Source of the DNA: CAVDRM01 sp963611355
Lineage (GTDB): Bacteria > Bacillota > Clostridia > Christensenellales > Aristaeellaceae
DNA length: 60,174 bases
Direction: 5' to 3'
Assembly (NCBI GenBank): GCA_963611355.1
Contig: CAVDRM010000013.1
Span: 1-60,174, forward strand
Shown here: positions 24,360 through 32,999 of the stretch, in pieces
Position numbering within the stretch: the stretch's first letter is position 1
How the letters are laid out: every line of letters starts with the position of its first letter
The notes under the pieces: model-generated
The model's database searches: none
Told to the model about the DNA's origin: nothing
The model's input: the letters and a program-made list of their open reading frames with translations, nothing else
Program-made: the position numbers and the translations under genes

Positions 24360-25829
24360 TTAACCGAACATGCTCAGCAGGACGCCCGCAGCGATGGCAG
24401 AGCCGATAACGCCCGCCACATTGGGACCCATAGCGTGCATGAGCAGGAAATTGCCGGGGTTTTCCTTCTGACCCTCCACCTGGGAAACACGCGCAGCCAT
24501 CGGGACGGCAGACACGCCGGCAGAGCCAATCAGAGGATTGATGCAGTCGCCGCCGCCCAGTTTGTTCATGAGCTTCGCCAGCAGCACGCCGCCTGCCGTA
24601 CCAAAGCCGAACGCAACAACGCCCAAGAGAATGATTTCCAGCGTCTGGATACGCAGGAAGGTGCTGGCCGTTGCCGTTGCGCCGACCGTCACGCCCAAGA
24701 AGATGGTGACGATGTTCATCAGCTCGTTCTGCATTGTTTTGTTCAGACGTTCCACAACGCCGCATTCACGCGCAAGGTTACCCATCATCAGGCAGCCGAC
24801 CAGCGGGGTGGCAGACGGCAGAAGGAGAGCAACAAGGATGGTCACAACAATCGGAAAGAGAATCTTCTCGGTCTTGGATACGGTGCGGAGCTGCTTCATC
24901 ACGATACAGCGCTCGCGCTTGTTGGTCAGGGCACGCATAATCGGAGGCTGGATGACGGGCACCAGCGCCATGTAGCTGTACGCGGCAACCGCTATCGGGC
25001 CAAGGAGATGCGGCGCAAGCTTGCCGGTCAGCCAGATAGCCGTCGGGCCGTCCGCGCCGCCGATGATGCCGATTGAGCTTGCTTCGGCGGAGGTAAAGCC
25101 CAGCAGCTTCGCGCCTACGAAGGTCAGGAAGATACCGAGCTGTGCCGCAGCGCCCATCAGCAGGGTCTTGGGGTTGGAAATCAGAGGACCAAAGTCCGTA
25201 CCGGCGCCGACGCCCATGAAGATAAGGCACGGATAAATGCCGAGCTTTACGCCTAAATACAGATAGTCCAAGAGGCCTGGGGTGATGGTCTGACCGCCGG
25301 CGGCCAGCGCCGTACCGATGGCGGAATACACAGTGCCGTCGCTCATGTAAGCGCCAGCGCCGTTAATAATCACGGGAACGGTTTCGGCCAAAACGGTGAC
25401 ACCGTCAGCAGCAATCAAACGGCCTGCCACATCCAGCGTCGCGCCGACGCTGTAATTGGAGGTAATCTGACCGACGACATTGCCGAGGCTGTCCAGTACG
25501 CAGCCGGCGCTGTTCACCGTCAGCTCCGCCAGATTATAAAGGTCGGGACTGTTCACCAAAATCGCGCCGCCGAACAAGCTCCAGTTGGCGTGACCGCCTG
25601 CAAACAGGGACTCGTGATAAACTTCGGAGCCGAGCAGGTTGGTCAGCAGCATGCCGAACGCAATCGGCAGCAGCAGCAGCGGCTCAAACTTTTTAACGAT
25701 TGCCAGAAACAAAAGGACACAGGCAATCACCACCATGATCAACGTCTGAGGGCTTTGAATGAACAGGCTGATGCCGGATTCATTGGCTAAGTCCTTCAGC
25801 GTTTCAAGAATGTTTACACTTTCTTCCAC
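24360..25829 (-). CDS. oadB: Na+-translocating decarboxylase beta subunit (OadB/MmdB/GcdB), enlarged
   Basis: Membrane subunit that couples decarboxylation of carboxybiotin to Na+ export. The 489 residues contain the essential Asp212 in GAGTDFGPLISNPK, GIIGGADGPTAIW, and the Na+/proton segment INPLIGSAGVSAVPMAARV near the C-terminus. Usual length is about 370-435; here roughly 100 extra residues (about 75-182) sit between the second membrane helix and the helix leading to the Asp, rich in Gly, Ala, Val and Asn and with no recognised motif. The GTG start has AAGGAG eight bases upstream. Confidence 0.92.
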   Translation of the reverse strand: MEESVNILETLKDLANESGISLFIQSPQTLIMVVIACVLLFLAIVKKFEPLLLLPIAFGMLLTNLLGSEVYHESLFAGGHANWSLFGGAILVNSPDLYNLAELTVNSAGCVLDSLGNVVGQITSNYSVGATLDVAGRLIAADGVTVLAETVPVIINGAGAYMSDGTVYSAIGTALAAGGQTITPGLLDYLYLGVKLGIYPCLIFMGVGAGTDFGPLISNPKTLLMGAAAQLGIFLTFVGAKLLGFTSAEASSIGIIGGADGPTAIWLTGKLAPHLLGPIAVAAYSYMALVPVIQPPIMRALTNKRERCIVMKQLRTVSKTEKILFPIVVTILVALLLPSATPLVGCLMMGNLARECGVVERLNKTMQNELMNIVTIFLGVTVGATATASTFLRIQTLEIILLGVVAFGFGTAGGVLLAKLMNKLGGGDCINPLIGSAGVSAVPMAARVSQVEGQKENPGNFLLMHAMGPNVAGVIGSAIAAGVLLSMFG

Positions 25830-25868
25830 AGCCTTTTCTCCTTTCGGAAGACTCGCCTATTCATTCAA

Positions 25869-26240
25869 TCAGTTCAGCACGCACAGCAAATCGCCTGTGT
25901 TGACGGTCGCGCCCTTACTGACGCTCACCTGAGCCACCGTGCCGTCCTGCGACGCCATGATTTCATTTTCCATCTTCATGGCTTCCAGAATAAACAGGAT
26001 ATCGCCCTTCTTGACCTTCGCGCCCTGGGCGACCTTCACATCAAGGATGGTGCCGGGCATCGGCGCATTGATTTTGACGCCGCCGGCAACAGGCGCGGCC
26101 TTCGGAGCAGCCTTGGGCGCGGGAGCAGGAGCGGGTGCGGCAACAGGAGCGGCAATGGGCGCAGCGGACTGACCGCCGGCCACTTCCTCAACCTCGACTT
26201 CGTAAGCAACGCCATTCACGGTGATATTGAATTTACGCAT
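25869..26240 (-). CDS. Biotin carboxyl carrier protein of the decarboxylase complex
   Basis: A 123-residue carrier: a short N-terminal domain (FNITVNGVAYEVEVEEV), an Ala/Pro swinging linker (APAPAPAPKAAPKAAP), and a biotinyl domain with the acceptor lysine in EAMKMENEIMA. It corresponds to MmdC/GcdC gamma subunits and would carry CO2 between the carboxyltransferases and the membrane pump. ATG with AAAGGAG upstream. Confidence 0.95.
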   Translation of the reverse strand: MRKFNITVNGVAYEVEVEEVAGGQSAAPIAAPVAAPAPAPAPKAAPKAAPVAGGVKINAPMPGTILDVKVAQGAKVKKGDILFILEAMKMENEIMASQDGTVAQVSVSKGATVNTGDLLCVLN

Positions 26241-26274
26241 AATTTTAATCTCCTTTCAAATTTAACAGCTTCGA

Positions 26275-26628
26275 TTACATATGGCTGTACATCTGTTCGT
26301 CCCTGGCATTACGCTGCCACGCGGGACTGTTTTGAAAACGCTTTACGCGGCGCACGACAAAGCCGCTTTCCGGCTTGTTCCAAACGGCGGCAATCGCTGC
26401 GGAGATAACAGCCGCCAGTTCGCCGTCGTCCTCTTCCTCCACAACCTCTTCCACTGCCTGTTCTTCCTGCGGTTGTTCTTCCGCATGAGCAGACGCCTGC
26501 TCCTTGTCGGCCATCCGGCTGGTCAGGGCGGTCATGCAGTAAATCAGCGCAATCAGAATAATCAGACCGAAGAAAACGACCAGCATGCCGATGACGGTGG
26601 TAGAAAGACCCAGTGCTAAAGTGCTCAT
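26275..26628 (-). CDS. OadG/MmdD-like small membrane subunit
   Basis: A 117-residue protein with one N-terminal membrane helix (TTVIGMLVVFFGLIILIALIYCM), an acidic linker (EEQPQEEQAVEEVVEEEDDG) and a conserved OadG-family tail segment (ELAAVISAAIAAVWNK). The family subunit holds the cytosolic carboxyltransferase to the membrane beta subunit. ATG with GGAAGGA upstream; sits between the carrier and the CoA-type carboxyltransferase. Confidence 0.9.
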   Translation of the reverse strand: MSTLALGLSTTVIGMLVVFFGLIILIALIYCMTALTSRMADKEQASAHAEEQPQEEQAVEEVVEEEDDGELAAVISAAIAAVWNKPESGFVVRRVKRFQNSPAWQRNARDEQMYSHM

Positions 26629-26642
26629 GCTTTCCTTCCCCC

Positions 26643-28055
26643 TTACATCGGCTGATTGCCGTGCTTCCGAGGCAGATTCACATCATGCTTGGCTTCCAGC
26701 GCCTCCAGCGCCGCAATCAGCTGCTTGCGGGTTTCGGCAGGTTCGATTACATCGTCCACAATACCCTGCTGCGCGGCATACAGCGCATCGCCGGTCTTCT
26801 TATAGTTGGCTTCCAGCTCGGCACGGTTCGCCCCGGCATTGAGCTGTTCATCACACAGCGTCTGCACGGCGGTTTCGGCTGTCAGCGGAGCGACAAAGGC
26901 CGTCGGCCATGCATAGGCGATATCGGCAACCTTCGTGCCGCCCATCGCCACATATGCGCCGCCCACAGCGCTTCCGGTGACAACGGCAAGCTTGGCGGCG
27001 GTCGCCTCGGCATAGGCATACAGCATCTGAGCCGCAGCGCGCATATGCCAAGCCTGCTCATCGGCCGCGCCGACATTCAGGCCGTCGGAATTAATCAAAG
27101 AAATGACGGGGAGCTGATAGCAGTCGCACAGGCGGACAAAACGGGCGACCTTCTCACAGGCAGTCGCGTCCAGACGACCGTTATCGACCGTATAGTCCGT
27201 CGCAACGATACCGCAGGAACGGCCGCCGACACGTGTCAGCACCGTGTGCACGGCAGCGCCGTACTGAGCGCCCAATTCCATGATTTGGCCGTTATCGGCG
27301 ATTTCAGTCGCCAGTGCAAGGCCGTTTTCCGCATCGCAGGCGGTCAGAACACGGTTCAAGTCCTCGCCCTCGGTCATCGGAGCGTCCTCGACATTGCAGG
27401 CGGGCAGGATATCCAGCAGCGCGGCAATCTGAGAAAGCGCCTCGTCCTCATTCTGAGCCTTGAGCGCCACAGCGCCCTGCTTGGCCAAATCATCCGCCGT
27501 CAGCGTCTTGCCCAGCACCAGCGCGGAATGAAGCGCTAATTCGCCGGTCTTGTCAACCGTGATGGCGATATCGGCAAGCTGCGTAAACATGGCAGCCACG
27601 CCGCGGCAGGGACCCATCACGCAGGCAATCATCGGGGAAACGCCGGACATGCGCGTCATGGCTGCGAGGACCTGCGCATAGGCAGACAGTGCCTGAGCGC
27701 CCTCGAGCACCTTCGCCCCTGCGCTGTCCAAAAGCGCGACAACGGGAGCACCGGTCATGGCCGCCAGATTCAGCACCTTCAAAATCTTCTGCGCCTGCTT
27801 TTCGCTCATCGCGCCGCCCTGAACAGTGAAATCCTGCGCAAAGCAATACGCTATCCGGCTGTTCACCGTACCGTAGCCGCTCACAACACCGCCATTCGCC
27901 TTCAGAGCATCCGTTTCAACGAAGCTGCCTGCATCAAACAGCTTCGCTACGCGCTCCCGCGCAGTGGCCTTGCCGCTTTCATGCTGCTTGGCGACACGTT
28001 CCTTATCGCCCTGCAGAATGTTCAGGCGGGTTTCCAGAATCGTTTGTCTGTCCAT
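26643..28055 (-). CDS. Acyl-CoA carboxyltransferase-type subunit (MmdA/PccB-like)
   Basis: Crotonase-fold carboxyltransferase of the methylmalonyl-CoA/glutaconyl-CoA decarboxylase and propionyl-CoA carboxylase group. The 470 residues are shorter than the usual 510. The N half (GKATARERVAKLFDAGSF, VVSGYGTV, FTVQGGAMSEKQAQKI, VMGPCRGVAAMF) and C half (VARFVRLCDCYQLPVISLIN, GGAYVAMGGTKV, EANYKKTGDALYAAQQGIVDDVI) are recognisable. The usual CoA-site DSGGARIQEG reads DSAGAKVLEG, so the substrate may differ from methylmalonyl-CoA. First gene of the operon; ATG with GGAGG eight bases upstream. Confidence 0.87.
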   Translation of the reverse strand: MDRQTILETRLNILQGDKERVAKQHESGKATARERVAKLFDAGSFVETDALKANGGVVSGYGTVNSRIAYCFAQDFTVQGGAMSEKQAQKILKVLNLAAMTGAPVVALLDSAGAKVLEGAQALSAYAQVLAAMTRMSGVSPMIACVMGPCRGVAAMFTQLADIAITVDKTGELALHSALVLGKTLTADDLAKQGAVALKAQNEDEALSQIAALLDILPACNVEDAPMTEGEDLNRVLTACDAENGLALATEIADNGQIMELGAQYGAAVHTVLTRVGGRSCGIVATDYTVDNGRLDATACEKVARFVRLCDCYQLPVISLINSDGLNVGAADEQAWHMRAAAQMLYAYAEATAAKLAVVTGSAVGGAYVAMGGTKVADIAYAWPTAFVAPLTAETAVQTLCDEQLNAGANRAELEANYKKTGDALYAAQQGIVDDVIEPAETRKQLIAALEALEAKHDVNLPRKHGNQPM

Positions 28056-28317
28056 TCACAATGCCTCCGTTCGCATTAAGATGACATGATAGATAAGCCA
28101 TCAGGGTTTATCTTTATGGGGCTTCATTGAAGCTCCAACTTAACCCAATTTCCCTAATTCTGCGTCTTCCCCCTTTTTCCTGCCTTGTAACAAAATTTTA
28201 AACATTTTTTCTTTTCAATGACGGAGTGCTGTTAATGAGCTGTTAAGATGTATAATCTGCAGCTTAAAAAACATCATGATTTTATTGATATATTTTATAT
28301 AGATACAGAGTAGACAG
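28056..28317 (-). promoter_or_regulatory. Long AT-rich leader/promoter region of the decarboxylase operon
   Basis: About 260 bases clearly more AT-rich than the genes around them. Two potential leader hairpins: 28091-28113 (AGATAA / TTATCT arms) and 28117-28135 (nine-base arms, one G-U pair, one-base centre). I found no sigma-A promoter with both boxes; a rightward TATAAT at 28251-28256 has no -35. No ORF stands out. The long structured leader suggests regulation of this operon, which is inference. Confidence 0.4.
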
Positions 28318-28345
28318 AAAGCCGCTACCCAAAAAACAGCGGCTT
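28318..28345. terminator. Hairpin after rsmI (T-run in the loop)
   Basis: Perfect 9-bp stem AAAGCCGCT / AGCGGCTTT (28318-28326, 28337-28345), 25 bases past the rsmI stop. The six-T run leftward is in the loop, and the bases after the stem are not T-rich (CTGTCTAC), so it is an atypical terminator if it is one. Confidence 0.5.
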
Positions 28346-28370
28346 TAAAATATGACCGATGAAAATCCCC

Positions 28371-29234
28371 TTATGTCTCTTCCCTCTCCGCTCCTTCTAA
28401 GAACGCCCGCACCCGAAGGGAAGCGGCATAGACGGCGTTTTTCTTTTCGCCCGCGTCTGTAAGCGCGTGCATGGCATCTCGCAGCGTTTGCCCGACCATC
28501 ATTTTTTCCACCAGCCGCGCCTCCAGAGAGGCGGTGCTGACGGTCTCTTCTTCCGCCTTCGAAACGCCTCTTAAATCAAGAACGATGCAGTATTCCCCTT
28601 TGTCGCTCTTTTCGTTGGCACGAAGCATTTGAAGCACCTCGTCTGCCGTCCCGCGGATGGTCAGTTCGTGCAGCTTGGTCAAATCGCAGCTGGCGCTGAC
28701 CAAAGCGTTCGGCAGCGCCTCTGACACAGCCTCCATCAGCTCGATGATTCGAAACGGGGATTCGTGAATGACCGCCGCCTGCAGGCCTGTCATGGAGCGC
28801 AGCTTCTCCCGAAGCAGCTTTTTTTCACGCGGCAGAAAGCCGAAAAACGTAAATTCCGTAAAATCAAAGCCGCTGACGGATATTGCGCAGGCCATTGCCG
28901 TCGGGCCTGGAACGGCCAGCACGGGGATGCCCGCCTCGGCACACAGATGCACCAGATACGTACCGGGGTCGGAAATCGCGGGCGTTCCAGCGTCCGTCAC
29001 CAGCGCCACATCGATTTGTTCGGCCAGCATTTTTTGAACGATTTGTTCGGCCTTTCCATGCTCGTTATGCTGATGACAGCTCGTGAGCGGCGTATGAATG
29101 TCAAACCGGCTCGTCAGCTTCATGGTCACGCGGGTGTCCTCTGCGGCAATCAGTCCGACGTTTTTCAGGGTTTCGATGGCGCGTGGGCTCATATCGGAGA
29201 GATTCCCGATGGGTGTAGCGACAACATACAGCAT
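28371..29234 (-). CDS. rsmI: 16S rRNA (cytidine1402-2'-O)-methyltransferase
   Basis: Tetrapyrrole-methylase-fold enzyme methylating C1402 ribose in the decoding centre. The 287 residues begin MLYVVATPIGNLSDMSPRA, with AAEDTRVTMKLTSRF, VTDAGTPAISDPG, VPGPTAM and FFGFLPREKK in order. The ATG at 29234 has AAGGA upstream; the frame is open further upstream but is not RsmI-like. It directly follows rsmH, whose product methylates N4 of the same nucleotide C1402, so both modifications of one base are encoded together. Confidence 0.95.
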   Translation of the reverse strand: MLYVVATPIGNLSDMSPRAIETLKNVGLIAAEDTRVTMKLTSRFDIHTPLTSCHQHNEHGKAEQIVQKMLAEQIDVALVTDAGTPAISDPGTYLVHLCAEAGIPVLAVPGPTAMACAISVSGFDFTEFTFFGFLPREKKLLREKLRSMTGLQAAVIHESPFRIIELMEAVSEALPNALVSASCDLTKLHELTIRGTADEVLQMLRANEKSDKGEYCIVLDLRGVSKAEEETVSTASLEARLVEKMMVGQTLRDAMHALTDAGEKKNAVYAASLRVRAFLEGAEREET

Positions 29235-29254
29235 AAATTCTTTCCTTAAATTAA

Positions 29255-30190
29255 TTATAGTTTCTGAACAACACGCAGTGTTGCGCTGCGGGCGCGGGGA
29301 TTTCTTTCCAGCTCTTCTCGGCTCGGCTTGATTGCCCCGCCGCCCAAGACTTTCCCCGTCGGCTTTTTCCCGCAGATACAAATCGGCGCTTTCGGCGGGC
29401 AGGTACAGGGATGCTGCATTTTGCGGAAGGTATTTTTGACAATTCTGTCCTCCAGGGAATGGAAGGTAATCACCAAGAGCCGTCCGCCGGGGGCAAGAAG
29501 CTCCGCAAAATCATCAAGCGCCTGTTCCAGCGGTGCCAATTCATCATTGACAGCGATGCGCACGGCTTGGAATGTTCTGCGTGCCGGATGGCCATCGTCC
29601 TTTCTTCGGACGGCCTTCGGAATGGCAGCATCGACAATGGCGACCAAATCGGCGGTCGTTTCGATGGGTTTCTGTGCTCTTTTCTCCGCAAAAATCTGTG
29701 CGATGCGGGCAGCCCACTTTTCTTCGCCGTATTCCGTTAAAATGCGCCGAAATTCATCCGGACTGATATGCGCCAGATATTCCGCCGCCGTTTGGCCGCT
29801 CGTCCTGTCCATGCGCATATCCAGCGGGGCATCCTCATGATAGCTGAAGCCGCGCTTGCCCTCATCCAGCTGATAGCTGCTGACGCCCAAGTCCAGCAGA
29901 GCGCCGCTGAGCGGCGGAGCGTCAACCGCACGCAAAAGCGCCTTTGCATCATGAAAATTGCCGTGAATCGCATGGAAATCGGGATAATTTTTCAGACGCT
30001 CACCGGCAGCATCAATAGCCGCCTCATCGCGGTCAATGCCGTACAGCACGGCCGTCCCGCCGGAGAGCCGCAGAATGCCTTCGCTGTGTCCGCCGCCGCC
30101 CAACGTGCCGTCCAGATAAACGCCGTCCGGTTTTGGCTCCATCCAGCGCATCACCTCGTCAAACAACACGGGAATATGATGAAATTCCAT
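29255..30190 (-). CDS. rsmH: 16S rRNA (cytosine1402-N4)-methyltransferase
   Basis: SAM-dependent methyltransferase acting on C1402. The 311 residues show FHHIPVLFDEVMRWM, YLDGTLGGGGHSEGIL, LLDLGVSSYQLDEGKRGFSY, MDRTSGQTAAEYL and the C-terminal VITFHSLEDRIVK. Normally rsmH (mraW) begins the division/cell-wall cluster; here it lies between valS and rsmI. ATG with AAGGAG upstream. Confidence 0.96.
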   Translation of the reverse strand: MEFHHIPVLFDEVMRWMEPKPDGVYLDGTLGGGGHSEGILRLSGGTAVLYGIDRDEAAIDAAGERLKNYPDFHAIHGNFHDAKALLRAVDAPPLSGALLDLGVSSYQLDEGKRGFSYHEDAPLDMRMDRTSGQTAAEYLAHISPDEFRRILTEYGEEKWAARIAQIFAEKRAQKPIETTADLVAIVDAAIPKAVRRKDDGHPARRTFQAVRIAVNDELAPLEQALDDFAELLAPGGRLLVITFHSLEDRIVKNTFRKMQHPCTCPPKAPICICGKKPTGKVLGGGAIKPSREELERNPRARSATLRVVQKL

Positions 30191-30220
30191 GCTTTCTCCT
30201 TATTGCTTTGAACACAGCAC

Positions 30221-30251
30221 AGCCGTTCAGCAAAAAACGCGCTGAACGGCT
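30221..30251. terminator. Hairpin after valS (T-run in the loop)
   Basis: Perfect 11-bp stem AGCCGTTCAGC / GCTGAACGGCT (30221-30231, 30241-30251), starting 11 bases past the valS stop. As at 28318, the six T lie inside the loop and the flank (GTGCTGTG) is not T-rich. It may be a processing or partial termination site, since rsmH starts right after. Confidence 0.5.
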
Positions 30252-30261
30252 ATGCGAAAAA

Positions 30262-32985
30262 TCAGTTGCCTGCCTTTAAGCCCGCAATGCGGGTCTCCAG
30301 TGCCTGCAGCTTTGTTTCATTCACGCGGAGCTTTTCCTTTTCCTGCTCCACCAGTGCGGCCGGTGCTTTGCTCAGGAAACCCTGATTGTTCAGCTTGCCG
30401 TTGGCACGGATGATTTCGCCCTGAAGATTCTTTAATTCCTTTTCAAGACGGGCGATTTCCTTGTCAATGTCCACCAAATCGCCAAGCGGAATAAAGAACT
30501 CGCCTGCCGTACACACGGCGCTGACCGTCTTTTCGGTAATGGCGGCATCGCCTGAAAGCAGCTCCATCGCGGAGACATTGGCCAAGCGCTTAAAGTAGCC
30601 CTCGGCATCGGCAATCGTCTGCTCCCAGCCTGCGGCGGGACGCACCATCAGGCGTGCCTTGTGCCCTGCCTGAACATTCATGCTCGCCCGCAGGTTGCGG
30701 ATGGCGCGCACCATGTCCATGATGCCCTCCATCTTCGCCGTTTCATCACGGAAGCAGTATTGTTCTTCTGCCTGCGGCCAGTCGGCCAGCATACAGGAAG
30801 CATTTTCCAAGCCCGGCAGATGCCGATAGACTTCTTCTGTCACAAAGGGCATAAAGGGATGCAAAAGGCGCAGAAGTCCGGACAGCACCGTCTGCAAAAC
30901 CGCACGGACAGCCGATTTACGCTTCAGGTCCTCGCCCAGCAGCCCCCCTTTGGCCAGCTCGATATACCAATCGCAGAATTCGCTCCAGATAAAGTCGTAA
31001 ATCCGCTGCGCAGCCAAACCGTAATCGGCTTCCTCCATATATTCGCTGACATCGCGCACGGCATCCGTGTATTTGGTTAAAATCCACCGGTCGGGCAGCT
31101 CCAGCTGCTTGCCGTCCGGCATCTCCGCGCCTTCCAGATTCATCAGCACAAAGCGGGAGGCATTCCACACCTTGTTGGCAAAGTTCCGCGCCATTTCGAC
31201 CTTTTCCGTCGAATAACGGGTGTCATTGCCGGGGCTGATGCCCAAAACCAGTGAGAAGCGCAGCGCATCCGCGCCGTATTGGTCGATAATTTCTAGCGGG
31301 TCAATGCCGTTGCCGAGCGATTTGGACATTTTCCTGCCCTGCGCATCGCGCACAAGGCCGTGGATAACGACTTTTTCAAACGGAACGTGATGCATCTGCT
31401 CCACACCGCTGAAAATCATGCGGGCGACCCAGAAGAAGATGATGTCATAGCCCGTGACCAGGACATTGGTCGGATAGAAGTATTTCAAATCCTCGGTTTC
31501 GTCCGGCCAGCCGAGGGTCGAGAACGGCCAAAGCGCAGAGGAAAACCATGTGTCCAGCACATCGTCATCCTGTTCCAAATGCGTGCCGCCGCACTTTGGG
31601 CATACGGAAGGCGCTTCCCGCGCAACGACCATTTCGCCGCAGTCAGCGCAGTACCATGCGGGAATGCGGTGTCCCCACCACAGATGGCGGCTGATGCACC
31701 AATCCCGAATGTTTTCCATCCAATTAAAGTAAATCTTGCTGAAGCGGTCCGGCACGAACTGCGTGTCGCCCCTGCGGACGGCTTCAATAGCAGGCTTGGC
31801 CAGCGGCTCCATTTTGACAAACCACTGCTTGGACACCATCGGCTCAATGGTCGTATGGCAGCGATAGCAGGTGCCGACCTCATGCTTGAGCGGCTCGATG
31901 GACTTTAAGCAGCCGCCGGCCTCCAAATCCGCAACAATGGCTTTGCGTGCTTCCGTCGTGGTCATGCCCGCATACTTGCCGCAGTCTAAAACATGCGGCT
32001 CGTTCACCGTTGCCTTGCCGGAGGCAAACAGTTCCGCGTTTTCCGCCGCTTCCTTTGCCCCGGTCATATGGCCGTCATAGGTGAAGATGCGGACGATGGG
32101 AAGCTGATGGCGAAGGCCGACCTCAAAGTCGTTGGGGTCATGTGCGGGCGTGATTTTCACGACGCCCGTTCCCTTCGTCATGTCTGCATGTTCATCGCAG
32201 ACAATTGGAATTTCCTTGTTAAGCAGCGGCAGCAGTACATGGCAGCCGTGCAGATGCTTGTAGCGCTCGTCTTCGGCGTTGATGGCCACCGCTGTGTCGC
32301 CCAGCATGGTTTCGGGGCGTGTAGTCGCCAGTTCCAGCATTTCGCCTGTTTCCTTGACGGGATACAGAAGATGCCAAAAGTTTCCTTCTTTCTCCTCGTA
32401 TTCCACCTCGGCATCCGATATTGATGTGCCGCAGCAGGGACACCAGTTGACCATCCGATTGCCGCGATAAATCAGCCCCTTGTCATAGAGCCGGACAAAT
32501 ACCTCACGCACGGCGCGGGAGCAGCCCTCGTCCATCGTAAAGCGTTCACGCGACCAGTCGCAGCTGGCGCCCATGCGCCGAAGCTGGCGGGTAATTCGTC
32601 CGCCGTATTCCTTTTTCCAGTCCCATGCGCGTTTTAAGAATTCCTCACGGCCAATCATTTCCTTGGTGAGACCCTCGGAGCGCATTTTGTCTACGATTTT
32701 GACCTCCGTCGCAATGGAGGCGTGATCCGTGCCGGGCAGCCAGAGCGCGGCATCGCCCTTCATGCGGTGATAGCGAATCAGGGAATCCTGAAGCACGCCG
32801 TCCATCGCGTGCCCCATATGGAGCTGTCCCGTAATGTTGGGCGGCGGCATGACAATGGTAAACGGTTTCTTTGCAGGGTCACGATGCGCCACAAACGCGC
32901 CCGCTTCCTCCCAGCGCCGATAGGTCTCCCCTTCAATCGCCTGTGGATTGTACGTTTTTTCCATTTCAAAGGTCGTATCCGGCAT
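30262..32985 (-). CDS. valS: Valyl-tRNA synthetase
   Basis: Class I synthetase charging tRNA-Val. The 907 residues contain the ATP motif PPPNITGQLHMGHAMD (about 47-62), the editing domain (TTRPETMLGDTAVAINAED), zinc-type cysteine pairs (WCPCCG, CYRCH, CADCG...CPKCG), RKMSKSLGNGIDP (about 551), the anticodon domain and a C-terminal tRNA-binding coiled coil (DIDKEIARLEKELKNLQGEI). ATG with GGAGG nine bases upstream. It is expressed behind a T-box leader and a 63-residue membrane protein gene. Confidence 0.97.
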   Translation of the reverse strand: MPDTTFEMEKTYNPQAIEGETYRRWEEAGAFVAHRDPAKKPFTIVMPPPNITGQLHMGHAMDGVLQDSLIRYHRMKGDAALWLPGTDHASIATEVKIVDKMRSEGLTKEMIGREEFLKRAWDWKKEYGGRITRQLRRMGASCDWSRERFTMDEGCSRAVREVFVRLYDKGLIYRGNRMVNWCPCCGTSISDAEVEYEEKEGNFWHLLYPVKETGEMLELATTRPETMLGDTAVAINAEDERYKHLHGCHVLLPLLNKEIPIVCDEHADMTKGTGVVKITPAHDPNDFEVGLRHQLPIVRIFTYDGHMTGAKEAAENAELFASGKATVNEPHVLDCGKYAGMTTTEARKAIVADLEAGGCLKSIEPLKHEVGTCYRCHTTIEPMVSKQWFVKMEPLAKPAIEAVRRGDTQFVPDRFSKIYFNWMENIRDWCISRHLWWGHRIPAWYCADCGEMVVAREAPSVCPKCGGTHLEQDDDVLDTWFSSALWPFSTLGWPDETEDLKYFYPTNVLVTGYDIIFFWVARMIFSGVEQMHHVPFEKVVIHGLVRDAQGRKMSKSLGNGIDPLEIIDQYGADALRFSLVLGISPGNDTRYSTEKVEMARNFANKVWNASRFVLMNLEGAEMPDGKQLELPDRWILTKYTDAVRDVSEYMEEADYGLAAQRIYDFIWSEFCDWYIELAKGGLLGEDLKRKSAVRAVLQTVLSGLLRLLHPFMPFVTEEVYRHLPGLENASCMLADWPQAEEQYCFRDETAKMEGIMDMVRAIRNLRASMNVQAGHKARLMVRPAAGWEQTIADAEGYFKRLANVSAMELLSGDAAITEKTVSAVCTAGEFFIPLGDLVDIDKEIARLEKELKNLQGEIIRANGKLNNQGFLSKAPAALVEQEKEKLRVNETKLQALETRIAGLKAGN

Positions 32986-32999
32986 GGCGTTTTCCCTCC

